DNA of 55,903 nt from Pseudomonadota bacterium. GTDB taxonomy: Bacteria; Pseudomonadota; Gammaproteobacteria; Acidiferrobacterales; Acidiferrobacteraceae. The notes beneath the pieces were generated by a model. It ran no database searches, was not told where the DNA came from, and saw only the letters and a list, made by a program, of their open reading frames with translations. This document shows, one piece after another, positions 8,407-17,400 of the stretch. The first letter of the stretch is position 1; each line of letters begins with the position of its first letter. The stretch lies in NCBI GenBank assembly GCA_021794595.1, contig JAJYQN010000099.1, forward strand, positions 1-55,903. Reading direction: 5' to 3'. Made by a program: the position numbers and the translations under genes.

Positions 8407-8910
8407 TTAGTTGATACTGAAGGCCAGCGTGTTGCCGCCGGTGGCGCCGACCCCTGCCACCGTGCAGTCGGCCGCCGCTTCTGGCGGCGTGATCGGTGGG
8501 GTCAGAGTCGCGCCATTGATGGCGAGCGATAAGACATCGGCGCCGGAATACGACGTCGCGACATGGGTGCAGTCCGCGTCCGGCACGCCATCCAGGGTCA
8601 CCGTAAAGCCGGTGGCCGCGGCATCGTCGTGCACAGCGCCACCCCAGATGTCGGTGGCGGTAGTGGTACCGGCGGTCGCCATATCGGCTGGGAACACACC
8701 CCCCTGCACCGCGCTTGCGGTATCAAGGCCGGTATAATTGGGTTGACCCGCGTACAGCGATTTGGTGTTGGCAATCACGGTCGCCAACTGCATGCTGCCG
8801 GTGGTTTGATTGCTCGAGCTTTGCGCCGACTCATACATGACGACCCCAAAAATGATGCCGGCTAAGACCAGTACGGTCGTCAGCAGATAGCCAATCAGAT
8901 TATCACTCAT
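8407..8910 (-). CDS. pilS: PilS-like major type IVb prepilin
   Basis: A 167-residue pilin. The N-terminus MSDNLIG, followed by YLLTTVLVLAGIIFGVVMYE, gives a short leader and a long hydrophobic stalk helix, then a globular domain with two late cysteines (ADCTH, ADCTV) that fit the usual C-terminal disulfide loop. It would be the thin-pilus shaft subunit. The ribosome binding site AGGAGGG, 8 bases before the start, is the best in this operon, as expected for a major subunit. The residue at +5 after the likely Gly-Tyr cleavage site is Thr, not the conserved Glu. No prepilin peptidase (pilU) lies in the window, so processing must use a host or distant enzyme. Confidence 0.75.
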   Translation of the reverse strand: MSDNLIGYLLTTVLVLAGIIFGVVMYESAQSSSNQTTGSMQLATVIANTKSLYAGQPNYTGLDTASAVQGGVFPADMATAGTTTATDIWGGAVHDDAAATGFTVTLDGVPDADCTHVATSYSGADVLSLAINGATLTPPITPPEAAADCTVAGVGATGGNTLAFSIN

Positions 8911-8956
8911 CGAAAACCCTCCTGTTATCGTTCGATAGGCCGGTCGAACCCCGGTC

Positions 8957-10042
8957 TCATGGGCCTGAAACGCTCGCCATCAGCGTCTGCAGGATGCTGA
9001 AAATGCCAAAGACCATGCCGATCATGAGAAGACTCGACGCGGCCTGCATGACAACGCTTAAGGATTTGGTGGAAAGCGCGATGGCGTCTTCTGTCTCCTG
9101 CATCGTCTCCTGGGAGAGTTCGGCCATCCGGCTGCTGTAATCGGGGTAGTTCGCCATCACCGCGAGATCATCCAGGGTGTCCGAGTCCGGAAAGAGGAAA
9201 TGGGCGTTGGCGAGTGATTCCCCGACCGAGCGCCCGGCCAGCAGCCCATTGCGCGCTGCTTGTAACCGTTCGCGCACATAGGGCACGGCATCTTTCATCA
9301 TCTGCTCCATCGCATCTTTTTCCTGCATGCCGGCTTGGGACAGGGCCGCGAAGCTCGATAGCCAGAGCGCCCCCTGAATCCGGCGATAGAAAGACCACGG
9401 CGGAAAGCGATCACAAAAGCGGCGCAGGCGGCCGGTCCAGCGGGGCAAGGAGAAGAGAAACCCCGCCACGCTCAGAATGAGGACTGCCGGAAGACCGATC
9501 ACAAACACTTGGCTGCGAATGACCTGGGAGAGATTCATGATGAGCGCGCCCAATCCCGTCAGCGCATGACCTTTTAAGAGGGGCTTGAAGACCGGCATGA
9601 CCTTGGCCGATAGGTACCAGAGCATGCCCAGGGCCGCGAGACCGGTAGAGACCGGCGAGATCAGGCCCTTCAAGGCGGTTCGGGTCAGGTTCTTATGCGA
9701 TTGCCCCAACCTCATGATGAGCCGTAGCATATCGGGGACACGACCTGTGGCCTCACCTATGGCCAGCAGGATGATGTCTTCTTGGGGGACCCAGTCCGCA
9801 AAGACCGGGGCGATGGCCCGGCCATTGCGCAATCCGTACGCCATACTGATCAACATCTGGGTGACGGGGTCACGGCGCCCATGGCGCCGCTCTGACCGTT
9901 GGGCCAATTCGGCCATGACGTCTTTGATCGGGCGTCCCGCCGACATCTGGATGATGACGCGTCGGTAAAGACGGGCGCGCAATCGGGCGCCCCCCATCGT
10001 AATGGCGAGACGAATCACGCGCTGCGAGAGAGGGGCGCTCAT
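8957..10042 (-). CDS. pilR: PilR-like inner-membrane pilus assembly protein
   Basis: A 361-residue polytopic inner-membrane protein of the GspF/PilC/PilR (T2SF) family. It has two cytoplasmic T2SF-like repeats, the first around MSAGRPIKDVMAELAQRS and DIILLAIGEATGRVPDML, the second around SFAALSQAGMQEKDAMEQMM. Hydrophobic segments lie between them (about 150-165 and 185-205), and one is C-terminal (MQAASSLLMIGMVFGIFSIL). It would form the platform on which the PilQ ATPase works. It follows pilQ after 48 bases, one of the few real gaps in the operon, and precedes pilS after 46 bases. Confidence 0.85.
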   Translation of the reverse strand: MSAPLSQRVIRLAITMGGARLRARLYRRVIIQMSAGRPIKDVMAELAQRSERRHGRRDPVTQMLISMAYGLRNGRAIAPVFADWVPQEDIILLAIGEATGRVPDMLRLIMRLGQSHKNLTRTALKGLISPVSTGLAALGMLWYLSAKVMPVFKPLLKGHALTGLGALIMNLSQVIRSQVFVIGLPAVLILSVAGFLFSLPRWTGRLRRFCDRFPPWSFYRRIQGALWLSSFAALSQAGMQEKDAMEQMMKDAVPYVRERLQAARNGLLAGRSVGESLANAHFLFPDSDTLDDLAVMANYPDYSSRMAELSQETMQETEDAIALSTKSLSVVMQAASSLLMIGMVFGIFSILQTLMASVSGP

Positions 10043-10090
10043 AAGGGCACTTTGTTTGTGGTCAGGGTTAAGGGCAGCATATAAGACATA

Positions 10091-11707
10091 TTATATCCTA
10101 TCATTCAGTGTTGGCGAAGCCCATTGGGCGCGTAAAGCCGGGGATAGGGTGGCGGGAAAATAGCCGCTTTCGGCCACCAGATGCGCGGGATCGCAGCGGC
10201 CAGCCAAAAGATGCATGACCGCATGCTCGGAAAAGGACAAATTCCCCTCCTGGGCGCGCCAGGCGGCGCAGGCGGCCCCGACGTCTTCACGGAGGCGGGC
10301 CGTCAACTCGGACGTAACCTCGACCACTTCGGCGATAATGGCGCGGCCCTCGATGCCCGTGTGATGGCAGTGTGGGCATCCCTGCGGATGGGCCATGCGC
10401 ACCCGCTCAAGCGGCACATCCCATCCGCGCAGGGTCTCGACGATATCCGCATCCACGTGGGCGTGATACTGCGTGAAAGGGAGCGCGCAGTGGGTACAGA
10501 GGGTCGGCACGAGGCGCTGTCCGACCAGGACCCGTAAAATCGTGGGATTGAGGAAGTCGCGGGGATCGAGCCCCAAACGAATCAAGCGGGTGGCAATCAA
10601 AAAGGCATCCTGCGTATGCACGGTGCTCCACATCTGATGACCCGTGAGGACCGCATCGAAGGCGAGCCCCGCCGTGGTCTCATCCCGGATTTCACCGACC
10701 ATAATGATATCGGGATCGGCGCGCATGACGACGCGCAAGGTCTTACCAAAGAGCAGGCGGCGTTCTTCCTCGTTATTGACGTTGGCAAGAGAAATCTGCA
10801 CGGCGCCGGCAATGGGATACTCGGCCGGATCCTCAATGGTGTAGATCGATTTGGTGGGATAGAGCCCATGCTGGAACTCGAGCGCAGTCTTCAGTGCCGA
10901 GCTTTTGGCTGACCCCGTGGGACCGGAGAACACGGAGAGACCAAACGGCTGGCGCGAAATCTTCGCCAAAATCCGGGCCTGTCCCTGCGTGTACCCAAAG
11001 CGGCGAAAGAGCGTAATGCCGTCCTGCAAGCTGCGCAGGTGTGTCGGGCGTTCGGTTCTGGTTCTGTGCGCGGTGCCCCGGTACAGGAGGCGTAGCACCA
11101 TGAATTCGCCGCCCAGCATAGGGCCGCGTTGTACGCGGACGCCGAGCACCGTATCCGGCAGAATGCCGCTCGATGCGGTGATTTGCGCGGCCTGCGATTC
11201 GTGTTCGAGATAACTGGAATCCGCCGAGATCGACAGGCCTTGGTAGAGGGCCCGCAGCAGGGTTTGGCCGTCCTCCCGAGTCATCTGGCTGATCGGGCGC
11301 AAGGCGCCATTGACGCGCATAAAGATATCGGTATGGCGCGCGCGGACATGCAGATGGATATCGGACACCAGAAGAGCGGCGGCCTCGGCGAATAAGGACC
11401 GGGCTACGGAGACGATGCGGGCATCGAGATCCGCCGTACCCTGGGTATGGGCGCTGCGCTCCGTGGCCAGACTCAAGTCTTCCGCGGAAACGGGCAGGAC
11501 CTCGACACGGAAACCGGCCCGGCGCAATCGCTCGATTTCCGACAAGACCATGCTGTCTGAACGGCGCGAGGCGAGAACGGAGACTTGGGCCATGGTCCCC
11601 AAAGGGACCACCGCCATGACGGACCGCAAGGCCTCCGGCAAGGGCGGGACCGCCAAGGCTGGGCGCGTGTCGTTTTCCATCACCAGGGATAAGCTCGGGC
11701 CGGTCAT
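10091..11707 (-). CDS. pilQ: PilQ pilus assembly ATPase
   Basis: A 538-residue GspE/PilB/PilQ-family ATPase that powers thin-pilus extension from the cytoplasmic face. Motifs are Walker A SGPTGSAKSS (261-270), the Asp box YTIEDPAEYP (289-298), Walker B DPDIIMVGEIRD (331-342) and the His box STVHTQDA (361-368). A four-cysteine zinc site near the C-terminus (CTHC and CPHC) is typical of GspE-type enzymes. The start at 11707 gives an ATGA overlap with pilO; a longer in-frame reading to 12151 runs antiparallel-free through pilO in another frame and is rejected. The Walker A has Ala in place of the usual Gly before the catalytic Lys (GSAKS), an uncommon but tolerated variant. Confidence 0.85.
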   Translation of the reverse strand: MTGPSLSLVMENDTRPALAVPPLPEALRSVMAVVPLGTMAQVSVLASRRSDSMVLSEIERLRRAGFRVEVLPVSAEDLSLATERSAHTQGTADLDARIVSVARSLFAEAAALLVSDIHLHVRARHTDIFMRVNGALRPISQMTREDGQTLLRALYQGLSISADSSYLEHESQAAQITASSGILPDTVLGVRVQRGPMLGGEFMVLRLLYRGTAHRTRTERPTHLRSLQDGITLFRRFGYTQGQARILAKISRQPFGLSVFSGPTGSAKSSALKTALEFQHGLYPTKSIYTIEDPAEYPIAGAVQISLANVNNEEERRLLFGKTLRVVMRADPDIIMVGEIRDETTAGLAFDAVLTGHQMWSTVHTQDAFLIATRLIRLGLDPRDFLNPTILRVLVGQRLVPTLCTHCALPFTQYHAHVDADIVETLRGWDVPLERVRMAHPQGCPHCHHTGIEGRAIIAEVVEVTSELTARLREDVGAACAAWRAQEGNLSFSEHAVMHLLAGRCDPAHLVAESGYFPATLSPALRAQWASPTLNDRI

Positions 11708-12981
11708 GATGCGGGGGGCCTCGTCACCCAATAGCGCAGCTGCGCCGTCCACACGGGCGAGGCCCCCAGGGGGTCGGCTACCGCAAGGTGCGTGACGCGC
11801 ACACCCGGCAGGCGATCGAGGCGCAATAAAGCGCGCGGGTGAGTGATCGTGACCCCGGCGTCGCGGGAAGCATATAGCGATGGGCTGTGGGAGGCCGGCG
11901 CGGATGTCGCCATCACCCCGGGTAAGTGTGCGGAAGGTGTCGCGGTCGTGAAGGTGAGGCGTGCGGATTCGGCTTGTGCCCAGGCATAGAGGTCCCGTTT
12001 CAGGCGGGCCGCGGCCGGAAGGGCGCGTGCCACTCGGTGCGGTAGGGCCACCGGGAAGGCTGCGGGCCATACGCGGCGGATCGTGTCCCCGCCGGCCTGT
12101 AATTGGCCGCGGGGTGCGATGGCGGGGGTCGCCCCACGGCCGCGCCGCCACATCAGGATCGCAGTGCCGGTCCGCTCACACTGGATAGATTGCGGGGACC
12201 AGCCCCAGAGATCGATCGGAATCCGGCCGACAAAGTGAAGACAGGCGATCGTGAAGGCGCCCGGACGGGTCTCATGGTGCCAGGGCTTGCGCGCGGCCGC
12301 GCGAACCTGCGCGAGTGAGAGTCGATCCCGCGCGGCCTCGAGACGCAACCGGGCCGCCGCGAGTGCTGCGCGTTGCGCCGTTACCGCCTCATGCGTTTGC
12401 CAGGCCATTCCCCCGACCACGGCACTCATGAGGGTGGCCACCGCCGCCAGATGCCAGATGCTGGGACGCCAGACAAAGACGTGCGCCACGGCCGGTTTAC
12501 CCGAGGCCGCGCGGGCATCCGTGAGATACCCCTGCAGATCGGTGAGGTCGCCGTCATAAAAGACCCAATCTTTAAGCCCACTGATGGCCTTGCGCGCGGA
12601 TTCGATCTCCGCGCGAGTTCCTACGATATCCCCGCCGGGAATGATCGATTGGCCTTCGGTGATCGCCACCATCCACCAACGATCCGCTTCGGCATCCAGA
12701 CAAAATAGGCCGATCCAAGGTTGTTTCCGGGCATCGGCCACGGCGCCAGCCAACGCCGGATAGGAGGGTGCCCGTCGCCTGTCTTGAGGAGGACCGGCAT
12801 ATCCGAGCGAGAGCATGTCATAACCGGGACACGGGCGGATGCAGCGCAAACCGCGCCGTCCGACCGCGTCCTGCAGTTCACGAAACCGGGCCTTGTGGTT
12901 TTCGTTCGCCGGGATCGTTTCCCAATCCAGATTGGCCCAATAACGGGCACGACCCACGGTCACCACGATCGGCGTGCGCAT
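11704..12981 (-). CDS. pilO: PilO-like pilus accessory protein
   Basis: A 425-residue bitopic inner-membrane protein resembling PilO of IncI/type IVb systems. It has a cytoplasmic domain of about 165 residues, a single membrane segment (IWHLAAVATLMSAVVGGMAW, about 170-190), an Ala/Arg-rich periplasmic coiled coil (QRAALAAARLRLEAARDRL), and a periplasmic C-terminal domain. PilO links the cytoplasmic motor to the secretin PilN. It follows pilP with a 1-base gap and overlaps pilQ by ATGA. The order here is pilN-P-O-Q, whereas IncI plasmids have N-O-P-Q. Family assignment comes from topology and place; the sequence is diverged. Confidence 0.65.
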   Translation of the reverse strand: MRTPIVVTVGRARYWANLDWETIPANENHKARFRELQDAVGRRGLRCIRPCPGYDMLSLGYAGPPQDRRRAPSYPALAGAVADARKQPWIGLFCLDAEADRWWMVAITEGQSIIPGGDIVGTRAEIESARKAISGLKDWVFYDGDLTDLQGYLTDARAASGKPAVAHVFVWRPSIWHLAAVATLMSAVVGGMAWQTHEAVTAQRAALAAARLRLEAARDRLSLAQVRAAARKPWHHETRPGAFTIACLHFVGRIPIDLWGWSPQSIQCERTGTAILMWRRGRGATPAIAPRGQLQAGGDTIRRVWPAAFPVALPHRVARALPAAARLKRDLYAWAQAESARLTFTTATPSAHLPGVMATSAPASHSPSLYASRDAGVTITHPRALLRLDRLPGVRVTHLAVADPLGASPVWTAQLRYWVTRPPAS

Positions 12982-12982
12982 A

Positions 12983-13636
12983 TCAGGAACCCGGTTTGAC
13001 AGGGGCTGATGCGGGTATGGGCGAAGGTCCTGGCATCATCGGGAGGGGTGAGGTGGCCGACTCTTCTGTCAAACCCGGAGTGCCGAGCAAAAGGGATCGC
13101 AGATTGGCGGTCGGCGATAGGCCGCCCATCCTCCCCATTGGTCCCCCTTCCCTTGAAGGCGATTCCGGGATCCACGCCAAAGCCTGGGCGGGGGCACGTC
13201 CTAACGCCACCCACACAGTGCGAGACGTGATGCGCATCACATGACCCCCATCGGTCAAGCGGCTGCCGGTGTGCACGGTCTGCACCGAACCATCCGGGTT
13301 CGTGAGGCTCGCTTCCATCCGATCTCTTGTGCCCGTAATAGACCGGATCTTGGGGAGGAGGAGGGTTTCGCGGCCGGTGGGGAGGACGCTCTCTCCTATG
13401 AGGGCCACCGGCGCGCGGACCTTGTGGATCTGGGCGCGCAATTGGGCAATTTTGAGATCTTGTTTCAAGATCACGGTCTCATTGCGCAACCGCATCAGCG
13501 TACTGAGGGTGCTGTCCTTCGGCGCTTGGGTGCCGGCGTGAGGGATCGCCCAGGCCGGTGGACACGCCAGGAGCAGAAGGACGATTGCTGGTTGACCACT
13601 CCATCGGATGGAAGTGATTGAACGATGATGACTCAT
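12983..13636 (-). CDS. pilP: PilP-like periplasmic pilus protein
   Basis: A 217-residue exported protein. It has a signal peptide (AIVLLLLACPPAWA) and then a short coiled coil with the characteristic PilP pattern LMRLRNETVILKQDLKIAQL, in which IncI PilP proteins have a similar LxxLxxETxILK run. After it comes a compact beta domain (about 90-160) and a proline-rich tail. PilP bridges the inner-membrane complex and the PilN secretin. The start at 13636 (ATGA overlap with pilN) is preferred to an in-frame start at 13675 because it puts the signal peptide near the N-terminus. Confidence 0.75.
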   Translation of the reverse strand: MSHHRSITSIRWSGQPAIVLLLLACPPAWAIPHAGTQAPKDSTLSTLMRLRNETVILKQDLKIAQLRAQIHKVRAPVALIGESVLPTGRETLLLPKIRSITGTRDRMEASLTNPDGSVQTVHTGSRLTDGGHVMRITSRTVWVALGRAPAQALAWIPESPSREGGPMGRMGGLSPTANLRSLLLGTPGLTEESATSPLPMMPGPSPIPASAPVKPGS

Positions 13637-15231
13637 GCGCGGACCTCGTTGACGTGTATGATGATGACCATCCATTGCCGGGTGCTGTTGTGGGTCGCAT
13701 AGCCACTCAGAAGCCCCACCCCGTTATTGCGTTTCTTTTGGGTTTGCCCAAATCCCGCCAACACCAAGGTCTCCCCGTTTTTCAGAACCACCGATTGAGA
13801 CGCGGACTGTTCGGCAATAGTCGGTACCTGGATGCTGTTGCCGCCTGAGGACACGGTATCGAGCGAGACGAGCGAGGAGAGCTGCAGGGCGTACTGCAAC
13901 AAGATGCGGTGGCGGCCGAGCAGGCGCGGTAAGAAGTTACTGGTAAAGCCCACGGTGACTGTGCCCGGTGTCAAGGTCGAGGTCGACCCCACATTGGCGG
14001 ACAGGGTCGATCCTTCCGAGGCCAGATAACCCACCTGATTAGCGACCTGAATAGGGGCGGGCTGCCCATTGCCGGTGATGGCGGAACCTGAAGTCACCAA
14101 CCGAACCTGGCCGACCGTGGCCAGGGCTTGCACAATGGCCTGGGACCCGGCGGTGTGTTCGGCGGTGCCTGTCGCATTACTGGGTACGATCAAAGAAAGA
14201 CTCGAGAGCCCCGTGCCGGCGGCCGAGGGGATCGTGACCCCGGCGACGGTCGCTACGAGGTTTTTGTGCAAGGTCTGGAAGGCCGCGTTTAAGGATCCGC
14301 CCAGGGTATTCGTGTGGGTCACAGTGACCTGATAAACACGCACCGTCACGGCGATATTCTGTTCGGCCTCACGGTCTTGTTGGTGGACGTAAGCGCGGAC
14401 CAGGGCCTGGACCGGCGGGGGCGCCAAGACCGTCACCACCCCGAGCGCGGCGCCCGTCACCACCAGGCCGCCGCCGCTACTGGCATCAATTATGGATTTC
14501 AATCCCGCCAACACATCCTTGTAGGGGTCGATGGTGCCCGATTGCTTGATGGACAAAGAGCCCGCACCTAAAGACGAACCCGAAGCACCGGTGCTACCCG
14601 TCAGGCCGCCCCCACCTCCATTGGTGGATCCCACGCCGCCGGTGGCGGTGATGGTGTTCGAGAGGGTTTCGGATTGACCGGATACGCTCAAGCGGTAGGT
14701 ACGGCTCTCGAAGCGGAAAAGGCGAATAGCACCATGGCGTACCCGCCAATAAACGCCATACTGATTGGCGACACGATCCAAAAGACCCGTCAGAGACCCG
14801 TGGTAGGAGAGTCGCGCGGTGACCGTGCCGGGGATCCGGATCCCCGGCATGGTGGTGAGCGCCATCGAGGAACCCCCTGTGACCGGCAGCGAAAGCGCGC
14901 GCACTGAGACCGGCACGCCGGCGGCGCGGGAGATGAGATCCGCGGCCTGATAGATCAACACGGGGCGCCCGGTGCGCACCGTCACGATTTGCCGCAGCCA
15001 GGCCGGCTGATGAGCCCGCAAGGCAAAACCCGTGCCGACGAGGTAGGGTTGGCGGCTGCGCGTCAACGGCACCCAAGGGTGGGCGCGGTGGGTGTGGGCT
15101 TGGCGCTCCTCTTGTGTCGCGTGGGGACTCAGGGTATGCGGCAAGATCGACGCGCATCCCCCCAATAACAGGGCCAGGAGACATCCGGCCAAAGGCCGCG
15201 CGCGACCGCGCATTATTCGATGAAAACTCAT
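13633..15231 (-). CDS. pilN: PilN outer-membrane secretin lipoprotein
   Basis: A 532-residue secretin that forms the outer-membrane pore for the thin pilus. The signal peptide ends in a lipobox, LLLGGCAS, giving a lipidated cysteine. A Gly/Ser-rich hinge (NGGGGGLTGSTGASGSS) precedes the N3-like domain and the C-terminal secretin beta domain. The typical late secretin segment is QVPTIAEQSASQSVVLKNGE followed by LVLAGF. The start at 15231 creates an ATGA overlap with the pilL stop and puts the lipobox at about residue 25; the open frame extending to 15588 runs through pilL in another frame. Confidence 0.85.
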   Translation of the reverse strand: MSFHRIMRGRARPLAGCLLALLLGGCASILPHTLSPHATQEERQAHTHRAHPWVPLTRSRQPYLVGTGFALRAHQPAWLRQIVTVRTGRPVLIYQAADLISRAAGVPVSVRALSLPVTGGSSMALTTMPGIRIPGTVTARLSYHGSLTGLLDRVANQYGVYWRVRHGAIRLFRFESRTYRLSVSGQSETLSNTITATGGVGSTNGGGGGLTGSTGASGSSLGAGSLSIKQSGTIDPYKDVLAGLKSIIDASSGGGLVVTGAALGVVTVLAPPPVQALVRAYVHQQDREAEQNIAVTVRVYQVTVTHTNTLGGSLNAAFQTLHKNLVATVAGVTIPSAAGTGLSSLSLIVPSNATGTAEHTAGSQAIVQALATVGQVRLVTSGSAITGNGQPAPIQVANQVGYLASEGSTLSANVGSTSTLTPGTVTVGFTSNFLPRLLGRHRILLQYALQLSSLVSLDTVSSGGNSIQVPTIAEQSASQSVVLKNGETLVLAGFGQTQKKRNNGVGLLSGYATHNSTRQWMVIIIHVNEVRA

Positions 15232-16010
15232 GAACCCGCCTTTGTGGTGGAGACCACCAACACGTGATTGGCATACAGGCGTGCGGAGATCGAAACGCCC
15301 TGCGCGACCATCGCCGAGAGCAGGGCCTGTGCGGCGTGCGCAAAGGAGCCAGCAAAATAGGCATTGGCCACGACCGGCCAATCGTGCGGGGATCGCCAGA
15401 TCACGCGGACATGCGCCCGCTGCCCCCATCGTTTCAGGGTGGCCCGAATCGTGTTGCCGGCATGGGCTTGCCAAGGTCTCAGGGGGGCTTGAGTTAGCGC
15501 GCCGTGGTCTTGGGGTGTGGGCCCGCCCGCCGCGAAGGCGGAGGGCGACGCGAAGGTCGCGCCTCGCGCGCCGGGGGCCATGGCCCAAGATTGGCAGACG
15601 TTACCGCCCACGAGCGTGGGGCGGGGATGCAGCAAGACCACATGTCGGGGCCACACCACCTGCGCTTGCGCGCCGGACTGATCCATGAGATGCGCAAGAG
15701 CGCGCGTCCAGGGGAGGGGTCCTGACCAGGACACGGGGCAGGACCAAGAGAGCCCCTTGCCGTAGACCGTCCACCCCTTGGGTACGAGGCTTGCGACCGC
15801 AACCGACAGCGGAATGTTGCGGACGAAGCCCTGAGCGATGCCGACCGTCCCCCGGCCCACTTGCGTGACCGAGGGCTCGGTGAGGAGCGTGTACCCGGTG
15901 ACCGATACGCGGGGCGCGGGCGCTGCCGGAACGGGCGCCGTATACAAAAAGGAGGCCTGGGCGGTGGGTATCGCCACGGCCAGCATCATAATAAGTTCAA
16001 GGTGTCGCAT
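15228..16010 (-). CDS. pilL: PilL/TcpQ-like pilus biogenesis protein
   Basis: A 260-residue exported protein with a signal peptide (MRHLELIMMLAVAIPTAQAS). Its C-terminal half, from LRPWQAHAGNTIRATLKRWG to the end, matches the TcpQ / PilL C-terminal domain, a secretin-associated fold with the WxAxxGxTLRxxLxxW pattern. Such proteins help PilN assemble in the outer membrane. It is shorter than IncI PilL, which fits the TcpQ form. GAGGAG lies before the start, and the start overlaps the previous gene by 25 bases. Confidence 0.7.
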   Translation of the reverse strand: MRHLELIMMLAVAIPTAQASFLYTAPVPAAPAPRVSVTGYTLLTEPSVTQVGRGTVGIAQGFVRNIPLSVAVASLVPKGWTVYGKGLSWSCPVSWSGPLPWTRALAHLMDQSGAQAQVVWPRHVVLLHPRPTLVGGNVCQSWAMAPGARGATFASPSAFAAGGPTPQDHGALTQAPLRPWQAHAGNTIRATLKRWGQRAHVRVIWRSPHDWPVVANAYFAGSFAHAAQALLSAMVAQGVSISARLYANHVLVVSTTKAGS

Positions 16011-16336
16011 GGTTCGAACTCCTCAGAAGGATGCGGGGAACGGGGGAGCGCCCCGTCGCGGGTGGGCGTCGTGAGTTCCTTATGGGCTCGATGCGGCGGG
16101 GCGGGATCGGCCTGCGTAGGGGGCTCGCGCACCGGAACCAGCACGCCGGGCATGTGTGCCCGCAGCCGTGTAGACCAGTGGTCGTAAGAGCCCACCTTGC
16201 GATAACCGGCGATCAGGATGTCATGCAGCCATTGACGCCGACCGGACCGATTGGGCACGTCCTCGATGGCCTCGATGAGCCTCGCTTCGTCGGGACGGTC
16301 TTGTGACAAATACATCGTCAGGCGGTAGCTTTTCAT
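15986..16336 (-). CDS. Small protein downstream of parM-like gene, StbB-like
   Basis: A 116-residue protein. The N-terminal 60 residues are helical and charged (LSQDRPDEARLIEAIEDV and RRQWLHDILIAGYRKVG), and the second half is proline-rich and probably disordered. It directly follows the actin-like gene with an ATGA overlap. In plasmids such as R388, or others with StbA/ParM, a small DNA-binding or adaptor protein (StbB/ParR) sits at this place. That supports an adaptor role, but there is no clear ribbon-helix-helix signature, so this is by context. Confidence 0.45.
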   Translation of the reverse strand: MKSYRLTMYLSQDRPDEARLIEAIEDVPNRSGRRQWLHDILIAGYRKVGSYDHWSTRLRAHMPGVLVPVREPPTQADPAPPHRAHKELTTPTRDGALPRSPHPSEEFEPCDTLNLL

Positions 16337-17400
16337 GCGCGCCCTCGCGTGCGCCCCTCACGAATGCGCTCACGCGCCTTATAAAAGAATCCCCGCGCAT
16401 TGGCCGTTTGGGGATCGTTGACGATCTCCACGCCCCGAATGCGCAGAAAGCGCCCCAGGGCGTCCGCCCCGCCGCCGGCCACCAGGATCAGATCGATATC
16501 CGCCGAGGCTGCGGCTAGCAGGCGATCGGCTTGGCGGCCGATGACCGCTCCCACAGCGGCCAATGAGTCCGCGACTAATTCCGAGATGTCCTGGTCTTGG
16601 CGCTCGAGGCGCACGAGCGCACGTTGTGTGTGGGTAAATTGGCGTAAGGCGTCTTCACACGCTCGGCGGGACAGTCCAGGGATCTTCTGCCGCATATAAT
16701 CGTGAACCGACAGCATCGCGGTCGGCGCGGTCGCGGAGTGGGCGTGGTCGATCGTCACGCCATCGGTGTTGCGCGTGACCAACACGATATCGGTGGTCTG
16801 ACCGCCGATATCGATCACCGCCGACCAACGTCCACCGGGGTTGCGGGTCTCGACATTATGGGCGGCGAGGGCGGCCACCGCTTCTGGTGACACCGTGTGC
16901 CATACGATTCGCGCGATCGGCGATTCGTTCAGACGCACCACGGGTTGCTGGTAATGGAGGGTCTTGGCCTCGATCTGCGCGTTGTCGCGCGTCCCCACAG
17001 CGGTAAAGTAGCGACTATAGGGAAGTCCTGTGACAAGACAGAGCCCGCGGCCGCGGGCGGCTGGCTCATCGAGTCCGGCCCGGTACAAGGCGTGAAAGAC
17101 CACGGCCCGATTGAGTGCTGAGGTTTTGTACTGTTCGCCGCGCGTCTCCTCGGGATCGATGAGGCCCGCGTCCACGGTCACCAGCTCGTGGCCGCAGCGG
17201 TAGACGCTGGGCGGGACATCGCCTTCGGCGCCCCCCATGCTGGCCGGACCGGTACGGCCTCGTGAGGGAATGACAAGCGGCAGTCCCGGCACGTCAGGGC
17301 GTAAAGACGCCGGATCCGGACTACAGACCTTGGTCTGGGCATAGCCATCATCCACCCCCACGGGGATCGCCTGGCTGATATCGCTTTCGGCAATGGTCAC
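16333..17400 (-). CDS. ParM/StbA-like actin homologue
   Basis: A 355-residue protein of the ParM/StbA/Alp actin-like ATPase family. The phosphate-1 loop is GVDDGYAQTKV (14-24), phosphate-2 is VIDIGGQTTDIVLV (about 204-217), and the adenosine motif is LILVAGGGADAL near the C-terminus. Such proteins polymerise with ATP to segregate plasmid copies. It begins with GTG at 17400, overlapping the dotB stop. It is embedded between dotB and pilL in a conjugation/pilus operon, which is unusual and ties plasmid maintenance to transfer gene expression. Confidence 0.8.
   Translation of the reverse strand: MTIAESDISQAIPVGVDDGYAQTKVCSPDPASLRPDVPGLPLVIPSRGRTGPASMGGAEGDVPPSVYRCGHELVTVDAGLIDPEETRGEQYKTSALNRAVVFHALYRAGLDEPAARGRGLCLVTGLPYSRYFTAVGTRDNAQIEAKTLHYQQPVVRLNESPIARIVWHTVSPEAVAALAAHNVETRNPGGRWSAVIDIGGQTTDIVLVTRNTDGVTIDHAHSATAPTAMLSVHDYMRQKIPGLSRRACEDALRQFTHTQRALVRLERQDQDISELVADSLAAVGAVIGRQADRLLAAASADIDLILVAGGGADALGRFLRIRGVEIVNDPQTANARGFFYKARERIREGRTRGRA

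Noticed and set aside
11708-12151. N-terminal extension of PilQ
   Set aside because: It overlaps pilO in another frame, is proline/arginine-rich low-complexity sequence, and the ATGA junction at 11707 gives a normal family length.
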